From Setaria digitata (Eukaryota > Nematoda > Chromadorea > Rhabditida > Setariidae), in the NCBI GenBank assembly GCA_003640385.1, contig RCAB01000026.1:124001-188000 (forward strand): 64,000 nt of DNA, in the 5' to 3' direction. This document shows positions 25,380 through 35,869 of this stretch, one piece after another. How positions within the stretch are numbered: position 1 is the stretch's first letter; every line of letters begins with the position of its first letter. The notes beneath the pieces were generated by a model. The model was not told the DNA's origin. It saw nothing but the letters and a program-made list of their open reading frames with translations, and did no database searches. Position numbers and translations under genes: made by a program.

Positions 25380-26790
25380 TCACCGAATCATAACAAATTG
25401 TTCATGTTCTAATATATCTGTTGCAGTAGAGGGAAAACCAATAGCAGCCTTAACATGAGTTGAAACGGCAGCTTCAAGGCAAGAATGAACATGAGATGTT
25501 GCTTTTCGGGCTGCTTCCAAGATTAGAGTCAGGTGGCTTTTGTGGAGTCTGTTTTGTAATTCTGCCAACACAATCGCATCTTGTCCAGATATTGTTGCCA
25601 CTGTTAGCCGAGGGACGATACCTGTTTCTTCGCGAGAGTTGACGTCAACACATGCTACACCACCGGGTGCACAAGCGCATGATGCGGCTGCAACCAGGCC
25701 ACGCATTGGTACACCTGCATCAGCCAGTGCTAGTGTTCCAACATTGACACAGGCAGCCAAATGACTTCCATCTGCCTAAAAGCTTGCAGCCAATATGATT
25801 TTAAGAAATGGATGAGGACACAAAATTTCTTACAGATAGAGTAATGTAATTCTTTTTGAACATGAAATATTACTTCTAAAAATACATTTTAAAAAACTAC
25901 AGCCAGACAGTTCATCCCTAAATGAGTGGAAACAGACAAAATAATGTCGATAGATACACAATATGAGATTCTTACAATTTGGGATAAGATTTGTAAATAT
26001 TTGATCAGACGAGAAATCTGAAATCCGACAAATGATTGAATTTGATGAAAAAGAAATATTTATGAGAAAAGCCAACGGAAAATACCTTAATACCTGTAAC
26101 AGTTCGCAGAAAATATCAATTTGAGATCGTGGATAGTTTTCAGTCAGAACGGCTGCTTCGAACGCTTTCTCCATCAATCGAGCAAATTCGAGCGAACGAC
26201 GATCTCCTCTAGGCCGTTCCTAAAACATTACTTTTGTAACAACATCGAACAATTCATATAATCAATTGATTTGATTCTGTTATTTGACAACGCAAAGAAA
26301 TCGACTGCCAGCAATTTTAACACATAGCTGAAATAAAACAAACCTTCCGTTCATTAGTCGAAAATGTAGCCATACTGTACTGACAGTTGATGATACAACG
26401 ATCCTCTAGCATACGACTTCGTTGCCTCAGTTCATGAGGACCATATACTGCACACAGAACCTAAACTACAAAGAGTTGATGAATATTAATTTCAGCAACA
26501 CTACCATATGCCTCTTATTTTATTGTATATATACTATCATTATAAACATATCTTTTTATAATGATAGTATATATAATAACTATAATAACTCAAACTTCTA
26601 TCCCTTAGGTATAAAGAAAAACATTAACAGAAGCAGAAAGAATGCCTCTGTCTTTTACCTTAGTATTGCCTTGTTCAAGATACGCTGAACCATCAGCTTG
26701 TGAATAGACTCCCAATTTGTAATTTAAGTTTCGTATTTGATGTGGCTTTCGACCATCTTGACGATAACCGTGCTCTGATATAATATTCAT
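25380..26790 (-). CDS. exos-4.1: Exosome core subunit Rrp41 (EXOSC4)
   Basis: RNase PH-fold subunit of the hexameric exosome ring; in animals it is structural and binds RNA rather than cleaving it. Exons in transcription order: 26790-26659, 26460-26344, 26219-26094, 25775-25380, giving 256 aa (human 245). Motifs: GYRQDGRKPHQIRNL, QADGSAYLEQGNTKVLCAVY, GPHELRQRSR, INCQYSMATFS, RPRGDRRSLEF, NYPRSQIDIFCELLQADGSH and TLALADAGVPMRGLVAA. All introns are GT-AG and all phase 0. The ATG lies nine nt after a TTTTTGCAG acceptor and only 75 bp after the stop of tin-9.2, typical spacing for a downstream operon gene. Intron 1 carries a perfect 21-bp hairpin (26526-26575). Confidence 0.97.
26526..26575. repeat. 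Perfect 21-bp inverted repeat in exos-4.1 intron 1
   Basis: The arm tatatatactatcattataa(a) at 26526-26546 is exactly complementary to 26555-26575, with an 8-nt loop. Confidence 0.95.
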
Positions 26791-26798
26791 GATTTATG

Positions 26799-26806
26799 CC
26801 TGCAAA
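26799..26806 (-). promoter_or_regulatory. exos-4.1: Putative trans-splice acceptor of exos-4.1
   Basis: On the minus strand TTTTTGCAG precedes nine leader bases and the exos-4.1 ATG. The tin-9.2 stop codon lies about 65 nt upstream with no room for a promoter. A cis-splice would have to skip from inside tin-9.2, so a spliced leader is the simpler reading. Confidence 0.65.
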
Positions 26807-26865
26807 AATGAATGTGCAAAATTAGAAAAAAAAATGGCAAAACAAGTTGAAAAACATACGAACTT

Positions 26866-27888
26866 TTAATTCAATAAGGTAGCTGAATTTTCTTTTCTAA
26901 ATAGCTTATTTGGTGCTTGTTCGGCAAATATGAACATGAGGCGTTGACTTGTTCGCATATGCTTATCAATGCCTGCAAAAAAGTGATGCACAATATCCAA
27001 CGATAAATTTCCGAAACGTTTTGAAAAACTGCAGCATAGATGATATTAGTTCAAAAAATGTGGAATAATTCGCCTATACATGTTCAGTCATTTTTGGCTA
27101 CCTTGATGTATACGTTCCGCAGTGTTCTTTTTTCTAATTAAAACATTGTTTTCTAATTAAATCGCTACTTACTTTAATAAATATCCAAAAAATATTAAAA
27201 AAAAGTAGCAAAAGTAATAGCACCAGCAAAGTGCACAGTTATTCCTATAAGTCTCATAAATCCCACCTACATTTCGAAGGAAGTAAAGATGAGTTTACAT
27301 ACTACGGCTATATCTATGAAATTTCCAAAGAAGATCTGTTTCTTTATCAGGAACTTGAAGTACTCTTTAAGCATGAAACTTAACCAACATGTAGTGGAAC
27401 ATAACTGCTCGTTAACAGTTGATAAATAATAAAACAAAAAGTATTACTTACATTTATTGATGCAATCTGTTTCGGATTCAATCAACTGATGATGGTTGAG
27501 TTCTCGAATGCAAGCTCGGAAACACGAGTCTGTCAGAGTGTTGTACACTGTGAGAAATTCTCTGAGCTGCAAAACAAATAACCCAATCACTAATTAATGA
27601 CCTCTTCACTGCACACCATTAATTAATTCTTTCTCGTCATACCTTGCTAAGAATGACCAGTGGAGTGATAATGCATCACATGACTTGCCTTGACTTGACT
27701 TGGTAAAGTTATATGTGTCAATCTGCCATCTGTGCAATATGGACTGAACACCTGAGATCACTGATAAAGCAACAGAGAGCTACTACTGAAAGGTCACGAG
27801 GTAGTTCCAGATCATGAGGCACTCCTAAACTATCTCAAATGCAAACATTATCGCAACGAAAACTTACTTGGGTAATATCACTATTCAT
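26866..27888 (-). CDS. tin-9.2: Small Tim chaperone, Tim10B/Tim9b type
   Basis: Mitochondrial intermembrane-space chaperone that passes hydrophobic precursors to the TIM22 carrier translocase. Three exons: 27888-27868, 27566-27452, 26972-26866, giving 80 aa. The twin CX3C signature is complete: C22-FRA-C26 and C42-INK-C46, separated by 15 residues. Around it are [15 protein letters not shown] and [13 protein letters not shown], which match the metazoan TIMM10B type rather than Tim9 or Tim10 proper. The first exon codes only MNSDITQ and was chosen because it supplies an ATG and a perfect donor (CAA|GTAAGT) in phase 0; the sequence just upstream of exon 2 has an in-frame stop. The stop is 75 bp before the exos-4.1 ATG. 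In C. elegans, as I recall, tin-9.2 and exos-4.1 share one locus (B0564.1), so the pairing appears conserved. Confidence 0.92.
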
Positions 27889-28159
27889 TGACCAGCAAGG
27901 TTCGTACTACCCCCTAGGTACTTAACGGTTGACTTCTGTTTGTGTCTTTAGAATATTGTGCGACTGCTTCTGAGTGACTGGGGGGGCTTTATCTGGTATT
28001 TCTTGGACTTCCCGGTAGAAGCTTTTTCACTGCGGTTAATAGAAGCTACTATTGTAAAGCGTATGATGTGATTTTTTTAATGTAAATGGTATACTTTCGG
28101 TGAAAGTTTATTTGTTTTAGAAATTTATGTGTTATAATGTTTCAGAAGGAAAAAACGGA
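27889..28159. promoter_or_regulatory. Divergent promoter region tin-9.2 / SLU7
   Basis: 271 bp separate the first tin-9.2 codon (-) from the SLU7 ATG (+). It includes a G-run (gactgggggggc) near 27980 and the SLU7 trans-splice acceptor TTTCAG at 28140-28145. The short head-to-head gap implies a shared or bidirectional promoter; this is inferred from spacing only. Confidence 0.5.
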
Positions 28160-31100
28160 ATGGGATCAAATGCTTCAGAAATTCCCGTCTCGAAACTGAT
28201 TAGACAAGGAGTCGGTATAGGTGATGTACAAGAGGGACGGAAAAGTAAGGATGAATACAGGAAGCAAAAAGTACTGTTACATTGACATTCTTTTTATTTG
28301 TTGGGGAAAAAAATGTGAATTAGTAATCTTGGAGTGTTTTAGCTTTAAATTAAAAGGGAATTTTTGAAGGATTTGGAAGAGGAGCAAAAACTGGGCATAG
28401 CTCCAGCAACAGTGGATGTCGTAACAGGGCGTGATATTAATCCGCATATTCCAGAATTCATTGCTAAACATCCGTGGTATGTGCCGGCTGATGGTCCTAC
28501 TCTACAGGTTGATTAAAAATTCTCTCTCAAAAGATGAATCTGCTAGAAATGATTGGTTGTGCATACACATATTTAGCATACTTTCTTTTGAGGGAACCAT
28601 CGTCATTTTCTTTTTCATTTTTCTCGAAAATTATTAAGAGGACTGGAAAATAAACATTTTTTCTTCCATTTGGATTATAATTTGACTCAGTTCACTACAG
28701 GCAGTTTCTTTCAGCATCAAAGACCGCATGAAGAGAGACAGATTAAATGGTCTTCAATCGACGATTGGTACAAAAGAGGTACAACGAATGAAAAAGCTAC
28801 AAAATTCCGAAAGGCTGGTTCAAATTGAATTAAAGTTTTCGGCATTTGTTAACTTTATTTTTAAATATTTGTTGCCGTTTCAGTGTGTTTCTACAAGAGC
28901 GCTTCTTACAAGAAAAAAATTTTTAGGGTGCCTGTGAAAATTGTGGCGCTATGACGCATCAGAAGAAAGAATGTTTGGAGAGGCCTCGTAAAATAGGTGC
29001 CATGTGGACAAATCAGGATATTGCTGCGGACGAATACATTCAGGTTCATCGTCTAAACTGTTACAACATAAATTATGGGAAGTTGGAAAATTTTGATCAT
29101 ATATATGGGCTACTACAGTATATCAGTTGCTGTTGAATTCTTCAAATATATGCTAATCATTTTATCAAAAATATTTTTAAAGCCGAAACTAACACTTGGA
29201 TGGGATGCAAAGCGAGATCGGTGGAATGGCTATGATCCACAAACGTATAAGCAAGTTGTGGAAGAGCATGAAAAATTAGAACAAACAAGGAAACTTCTTA
29301 GAGAGGAAAAGGTAATTACAGTTTTTTTTTAGTACTGCAGATTTGAAATTCGGATGTTACATTGTTGCTTGTATGTTATTCCTAGCTTGCATTTTAAATT
29401 GAATTTATTTTAGATGAAGGAAGGAATTCTGAAAGAGGAACTGGAAGCGGGAGAGGGAAGTCACAATGTAGTGGAAGAACCTGCAGACGAGGATATGTAT
29501 GCTGATGATGCTGATATGGCTGGTGTAACGATTGATATGGATTCACGGACTAGGATCACTGTGAGGAACCTCCGCATTAGGTATAGAAATGAAACTATTG
29601 GAGGCATTAAATTTGTATTTTATAAGCAAGATTAATTAGAAAAATAATTTCAGAGAAGACACTGCAAAATATCTTTATAATTTGGATCCAAATGGACCTT
29701 ATTATGATCCAAAATCGCGCTCCATGAGAGAGAATCCATTCGCCGTAAGTAAATTTTATGACGAAACGTATGCTCACTTTTGTATTTGTCCATATTATCA
29801 TTGTCTTAACTGTCCGATAGGTTGATTCAACAGAATTAGACTTTAGAATGGCATCTCGTTTCCCGTACAAACCAGATTTTACCGTCTAATTTTGTTCATA
29901 CCACCATTTTTGAGAATGTACCTGGAAAAGAGAAAGAAGCAGCTAAATTCGCTGGTGAGAATTTCATACGTTATACGGGTGAAGTGGTTCAAGCCAATGA
30001 AGCGCAAGTATTCGCTTGGCAGGCGCGTTGTAAGGGTTGGTGCTTTTTTCACTTAAGTAGAAAGCAGTGAAGGAAAATGAATTAAAGTTAGTACACATCG
30101 TGTAGCAAATGTCACTGGACTTGAAGAAAAGTTTTACTTTTAGTAAAATCGATTAAAATATTTCTGTAGTTCTTTTTTTTTTAACACATCCGGTATTAAA
30201 CTATGTAGTAATTTTAATAAAGAAATGAAAATGGAGTTCTACCCTAGCGGATAGAGAAATATGCAATACTGTCTCGTAATTTTTTTTTTTTTGGATGCGA
30301 AGATTCTTTTGAGTCATAAGCAATCCGACTTTTTTCGGTTGACTGTAAAGAGATGTATATCAAGAAGCCTGTCACTTAAGCTTATTTTGAAGTTGCTGTC
30401 ACTAATTATTATTCACAAATTCAGGAATTGATGTGCATGCATTAGCGGAGCCAACAAAACTAGAAGCTATGAAAAAAGAATTTGAACAACAGAAACTAAG
30501 TGCAAAGGAAGAGCACAAAAGCAAGTTATTGGAGAAATACGGCGGAGAGGTAAGTATAAAACTATTCAATATTAATTTTATTCATCCTTTTCTTTTAACA
30601 TTGATATTCGATAAACTTTTTATATTAGGGGAACATTTTATTGAAAATTATTCGGTAGCCATCTTGTACTATCTTATATGAATAAAACGACTTATTTTCC
30701 CGGAAAAAAAGGAAGATGGATTGGAAAAAGAGGAATAATTAAAATAGAAATCATTTATTTTCCAGAAATATTTACATGCGCCACCGAAGGAGCTGTTGTT
30801 AGCACAAACGGAACATTATGTGGAGTATAACAGGAAAGGAAAAGTTATTAAAGGTGAAGAACGGCGTGTGGTACTTAGTCGTTATGAGGAAGATAAGTAA
30901 GTTGTAGTTCTGGATTATTTTTGAGTATTCTACTAAGAAATTACGAAGTTTAAAAGTGAATTATGCACCTTTACAATGCAGATTTTTTGCAGTTCCTTGG
31001 ATAAATGTTTGAGCAGTGATTGTGCAGAAATGAATTTGTTGGCCACTAGAAATATCAATGATGTTCTTTCATGTTTAAGATATGTGAATAACCACAAATC

Positions 31101-32283
31101 CGTTTGGGGATCGTACTGGAAGTCTGGACAGTGGGGTTATGCGTGCTGCCATTCCTTTTTAAAAAACTCATACTGTCTTGGTGAAACTGGTAATGCCAAA
31201 AATGCAACAAATACAGAAGCACTCGCTCTGCCAGAATGCGCGAATCCGAATACAAGCCAAAGTATCAAACAAGAGACCACCGGTATGGTTTTTATTAGTC
31301 ACTCAAGATCGACAAAAATGTGAATCGGTCTCCAAAAGATTATTTCAGTGTCGAAAAAATGGCTAACTTTTTCAGATATCACATCGGAGCATGAGTTGGA
31401 AGGGGAAGAAGATTCTTCTATTAGTGATGAATCATCTTCAGTTGCAGCTGATTCAGAGCTGGGTGCGGAAGAAGAAGCAGAACGAGAAAAAGTACGACAG
31501 TACGAACTTGAAAGAGGTCTTAAGTTTCTTCATTTTTTCTTAACACTGAAATCTGTTGTCTTCTTACTTCTCAGTACTAATAATGGATAATTCAACTACG
31601 AATTTGTATTGAGAATATGTACAATAATAATTTTGGATTTAGCTAAACGTGATGAAAGAAGGCGTGGAAAAAAGAGGGAGAAGAGAAAACGGCAAAAAGA
31701 ACGTAAAGATAAGAAGCGAAAGGTGCAAAAATCCGAAAGAAAAGAGAGTTCGGGCAGAATTTCGTTAGATGATGGGAAGGAAAAGGAGCTTGAACGTGCT
31801 ATTAAAAAGATCAATAAAGACTGGGAAGATGCGGAAGAGAGTTTAAAACTGGTAATTTTTTCAACTTCATTAAAGAAGACATTTTTACTCGCTACTTTAC
31901 ATTTTTATTTCATTTGCTGATTTCATAATTTAGTCTGGATTTTAGAATTTGTATCAGGTCGTATTGCTGCGGATGTTAGATTCTTTTGTATTGAAATCTG
32001 ATGCAGAGAATTTACCTTATGAATATTTCTTTTGCTCGAATAGTTACAATAATTCATAGTTGCTAGCAGCCAGAATGAAATTTCATGAACAAAATCAGGA
32101 AAAAATACGGAAATCATAACTTTTCAGGGTGATCGCAAACGGCGTTATCATTCAAATTATGACGTAAACGCTCCAACAGACACTGAAATGGAAGCTTATA
32201 AACTGACCAAAATCCATGCTAATGATCCAATGGCTGCGTTTATAACGGAAAATCGACGAAAGAAGCTCTCGAAAAAGGACTGA
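28160..32283 (+). CDS. SLU7: Pre-mRNA splicing factor SLU7
   Basis: Second-step splicing factor that holds the free 5' exon and directs 3' splice-site choice in the spliceosome. Fourteen exons: 28160-28270, 28370-28507, 28715-28813, 28927-29043, 29183-29311, 29414-29580, 29654-29744, 29915-30035, 30425-30549, 30766-30896, 31080-31282, 31376-31516, 31643-31851, 32128-32283; 645 aa (human 586). The CX2CX4HX4C zinc knuckle is intact (C119, C122, H127, C132; [20 protein letters not shown]). Further blocks: [86 protein letters not shown], a lysine/arginine-rich segment, and the C-terminal NDPMAAF. The intron after exon 3 needs a GC donor (AAG|GCTGGT). Several acceptors (after 28369, 29182, 29914, 31079) lack a strong pyrimidine tract but give the conserved joins. 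Fourteen leader bases follow a TTTCAG trans-splice acceptor. Confidence 0.96.
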
Positions 32284-32760
32284 ATCCTTCCTGATTGTGG
32301 AACTGATTTTGTGGAATGCAGTAAATTTCTAAGCACTCCTGGTTGTTTAAGGTGTTCTGGTCTAATAATGCAGCTGCTAAATTTACTTTATAATCCGGAA
32401 AGATCGGTTGTATTAAATTTTTGTATTTCGTTTGTGTTGATGTGACTGTTTACTTCTCTGTTTTGTGTATGATAGTTTTATATATAAAAATTTGAATTAA
32501 AAGTGTTAAATTAAATTTAATAGAAAGTGCGTAACGCTTTTTGTCTCACTACTTCCTGTGATGATGTAAATGAAAAAGTGTCAGGTACTATAAACAAGCT
32601 GTTAAGGACGGAGTGTATTTGCTTCGCCAGTACTGAATAATATATTAGCCAGTTGTTGCTCACCTTTGCTGAATGTTCGACCTGGCCAAAGGTAAGCTTT
32701 AATTTTTAGTTCGTTTAACTCCTCCATATTGACACATCTCTGTATGAATGTTAAAAACTT
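32284..32760. other. Intergenic 3' of SLU7
   Basis: About 480 bp between the SLU7 stop and a tRNA gene. No canonical AATAAA close to the stop was noted; an AT-rich tract around 32465-32520 probably contains the 3' end. Confidence 0.4.
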
Positions 32761-32831
32761 TGCGCCAGCCGGGAGTTGAACCCGGGTCTGCACCGTGGGA
32801 GGGTGCAATGATACCGCTACACCACTAGCGC
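32761..32831 (-). tRNA. tRNA-Gly(CCC): tRNA-Gly (anticodon CCC)
   Basis: A 71-nt intronless tRNA on the complementary strand. The acceptor stem GCGCTAG pairs with CTGGCGC (one T-G). The D-arm box reads TGGTGTAGCGG, the anticodon stem GCACC/GGTGC encloses loop CTCCCAC with anticodon CCC (complement of 32797-32799), and the T arm is CCCGGGTTCAACTCCCGG. These serve as internal A and B boxes for RNA polymerase III. The discriminator base is A. Confidence 0.95.
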
Positions 32832-33284
32832 ATCGGTGTATGTGCCATTTTAGATAGTGAAATTGTAAGTCAATTAGAGGCGTATTAAAAAGATAGAAAT
32901 AATAGGTGTGAAATTAGATGAAGGATAAACATAGTAAAGAAGGATACTTAAAACGAGCAAAGAAGATCAGGAAAAACGATTCAGTGGTTTCGATTAGATG
33001 ACAACACAAAGTTTTAATCATTTTACATTTTTGGACAATTAAAAGCAAAAAAAAGTAGAAGACTGAATCGCCTCATTTGCTCTATTGAAATAATTCTAGT
33101 AGTTTACTGTTAGATATGATGGTGTAAGTATTACTAGTAGTAATAATGCTGTTAATTATCTTTCACAGATAAAGATGACATCGTAGTTCAGTGTATAGCT
33201 AAAACCAGGAAGATAGGACGATATCATCGAAGGAACTTCATTAATATTATTAAAAAATATTTGGTAATTTGACTATTTCCTTGA
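32832..33284. other. Intergenic upstream of the PAP2 phosphatase gene
   Basis: AT-rich. A short open stretch with a possible donor at about 33261 precedes the phosphatase gene, but its phase does not fit the next exon. Upstream coding exons therefore cannot be confirmed. Confidence 0.4.
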
Positions 33285-35386
33285 ATGTACTTTCTAGTTA
33301 AAACACAGTTGTGGATATGGGATCGAGAAGTTACCTCGTCCATGGTACTGAACACTGTCCTGGATTCGCACAGCGGTCTTAGATTCATCTTTTTATGCTT
33401 GGAATGGTCGATGCATGGTGCTTTGTGGCTAATTTTTAGGCATTTCCTCTTTATTATTCAAAATTAATTATTATTATGTCAATTTGCAAACTGATAATCA
33501 CAAAGTCCAAAGATTCCTCTATTCGTCATCCAGAAAGGCTAGATATAAATTTAGTGAATATTTTTGGCGGATTTTTAATATTTTGTAGACTCTTGAATAT
33601 GTTTAGAATTTCGAATGAATCTACAACCTTGTGGATCTTATTTTCAGTTCACTTGGGTTTCTGGTATCCATGAGGTACAATTTTTCAACTGGTACCAGAT
33701 ACGAACTAGCTGTACTAGCTTTAGGTAAGTGTAACTTTTGTATGGTCTATTCTCTACACTTACCGAAAACCAACATTGTCTTTTTTGCTAAAAAATGGAA
33801 ATCTGTATTTGGTTTCAAGTCCAATGTGCCTTTGAAGGTCTTTGTGCTGATTTGGTAATTGTTGGAATTATCAAAGGAACCGTACGAAGATTGCGACCAC
33901 CTTTTGACATCAAGGATCAGGTATAGGATTGAAGAATGTTTTATTATACTACTGGCTTGCTGATGCTAACTTTCCTGGATTGAAGTAAAAAAAAAATCTA
34001 AATTTTCCTTCTCTGTTTACCTGTGTTCCTTCTCGTTGGGATCCCTCTCGACCTTTTTGCGCTCTCTCTCGCTCTCTTCCGCCACCTTTTTTTTGAAGAA
34101 ATTGCTTCACCCTGTCTACCTTTTTTTAATCAAAAGCTGTAATCATTCGTCTTCCATTGTTCTTTTTTTTCGAAACATTGAGAATTCCATCTGAAACTAT
34201 TTCCTACATTCATCTTTCCTGAGTAAGCATTATCTTGATTCAGGTACTAGTCAAACAGTTGTTAGTGCTTTTTCCTAACCTGTATAATGCTTTTTCCTAA
34301 CCTAACCTGTATAATATCGCAGCTCTACGAAGCGCCTTTGGTGGACAAATTTTCGTTCCCTTCCGGTCATTCCTCTCGCGGTGCAATGTTATCAGTGCTG
34401 TGGTATGAATTTTCAGTTTTGTCTTCGTGATGAAGCCCAAGATGGTATTATCGTTGTTTTTCGAACATTCAAATTTAAATCTCTTGGGAAATAGTCGAGA
34501 AATGTTCTCTTCATTGAGGATATATTTCAAAAGATTTCAGTTCCACTACGATAGGTGCTCAAATTTGCATTCCGCATATACTGGATATTAGTTACTTGTA
34601 AATAAACCAACCACTATCGCCCCGTTTTAGCTTGAACATGTGTTCACTTCCATACTTTATTGCTCCTCTTGTGAGGTTATTTCCGTTTGTGCTAGGAGCT
34701 TCACGAATTTTTATTGGTCGACATTATGTTGGCGACGTTATTGTAGGTTCATCTTTTGAACTTCTTTTATCCTGATCTTTATATTTTGAGAAATAAACCA
34801 TATTTTTCAAAGATTATACAAGTAATGCAAGAATTTCTTTCATAAGTTTGTTTCGCACCTGCATATAACCTAGTACGTAATTACTTTCAATAGAAAAGTT
34901 CCTAATTTTTCCGATTTTCAGCTCCAAAAGTGTTCTATTTGAATCGTGAAACTTTGTGAAATTCAAAATGTTGACATTTCAACTTTCCCTTATAGGTTTG
35001 TTGCTTGGTTATGCAGAAGGGAATTTCGTACAGTATTTGCCATTGCACACAATCGAACTTTCGAGACAGGTGTTTGCTACGATTTTTAGTGATGATCAAC
35101 TGTAAGAAATAGTTGTGTATGTTCAAGAAACTTTTCTTCCTTATTTAAATCATATGCTTTAATTAGTGTTTATTTCATCTACAACAACTGCTTCTTTTAA
35201 AATAATCGTTATCCTTTCAACTAGAAGTGTTGCCTTCAACTTCTCAGGTGTCAGTTTTTCTTTACGGGTCCTTTGATACCCTTCCTCATCACAGGAGAAT
35301 TGCTACTTGTGAAAAGACCAGACATCCTGCTGCATTATTGCTTTTCTCCTGTACCACATTATTTGTTAATAATAGAGTCCCGATGA
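33285..35386 (+). CDS. PLPP6: PAP2-family (poly)isoprenoid diphosphate phosphatase, PLPP6 type
   Basis: Membrane phosphatase expected to remove phosphate from presqualene or other isoprenoid diphosphates at the ER/nuclear envelope. Exons: 33285-33424, 33648-33724, 33838-33920, 34323-34402, 34631-34746, 34996-35101, 35248-35386, about 246 aa. All three catalytic motifs are present: C1 IIKGTVRRLRPP, C2 FSFPSGHSSR, C3 ASRIFIGRHYVGDVIVG. Upstream, WSMHGAFSLGF corresponds to the 'ISGHG..WL' stretch of vertebrate PLPP6, with the same spacing of about 43 residues to the C1 lysine. Hydrophobic segments surround each motif. The start is uncertain: the protein is shorter at the N-terminus than human PLPP6 (295 aa), and an upstream exon may be missing. 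The final exon is supported only by phase, a good TTCTCAG acceptor and a hydrophobic helix. C. elegans T06D8.3 is a possible relative (recollection only). Confidence 0.82.
34266..34314. repeat. Local direct repeat at an intron end
   Basis: The unit tgctttttcctaacctgtat (34266 on) recurs from 34288 with a 5-nt internal duplication (aacct). It lies immediately upstream of the acceptor of the exon encoding the PSGH motif and probably provides its pyrimidine tract. Confidence 0.8.
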
Positions 35387-35447
35387 ACAGTGGACCACAG
35401 CTTCAACACATTCTCTGCACAGGACATGGTCATGTCTTATTCGGAGA

Positions 35448-35507
35448 ACTAATTCAAAGAATTGATGTGTAAATATCGATATTTACATATCAATTCTTTG
35501 AATTAGT
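35448..35507. repeat. 60-bp near-perfect palindrome
   Basis: The left half starting actaattcaaagaattgatg is complementary to the right half ending caattctttgaattagt, with no spacer (centre at cg, 35477-35478) and a single mismatch that would be a G-U wobble in RNA. It starts 62 nt after the predicted phosphatase stop, so it may lie in the 3' UTR. Confidence 0.95.
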
Positions 35508-35806
35508 AGATAATGCTTCTATACTATTGATAGGCTGCACTTTTTTAAAGTCTTCAGTTACTGAATGCCAACTTCTTGATCATATAGACTTAGTGTACTG
35601 CTTATCACGTTATTGCATTACTCAAATAGGTTAGCATTATTGAAACCTGCAGATTTTTGAGATGTTCTAATAGAGATTCGCAATCAAATTTGTTACTTCA
35701 GGTCATGCCATTCCTTCCACACGTACATAGTTTGATTATATTACTAGAAGATGATCAAACTGGAACTTCCAATTTTCCTAGAGCTGAATTAGAGTCTTCA
35801 CAGCTG

Positions 35807-35869
35807 AAAAACAATAAAAATACAGTCTCAATAAAAACAAACAAATAAAAACAATAAAAATACAGTCTC
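35807..35869. repeat. Direct repeat, two 23-nt copies
   Basis: aaaaacaataaaaatacagt plus ctc occurs at 35807-35829 and again, identically, at 35847-35869. Confidence 0.9.

Noticed and set aside
25460..25764. Plus-strand open frames opposite exos-4.1
   Set aside because: They are antisense shadows of the conserved last exon of exos-4.1.
27860..27880. Eleven-base match (ATTACCCAAGT on the minus strand) to the nematode SL1 leader
   Set aside because: It lies at the end of the first tin-9.2 exon and its donor. The rest of the leader and an SL RNA structure are absent, so the match is chance.
31609..31920. Lysine/arginine-rich open frame as a separate gene
   Set aside because: It is exon 13 of SLU7 read through into its flanking introns.
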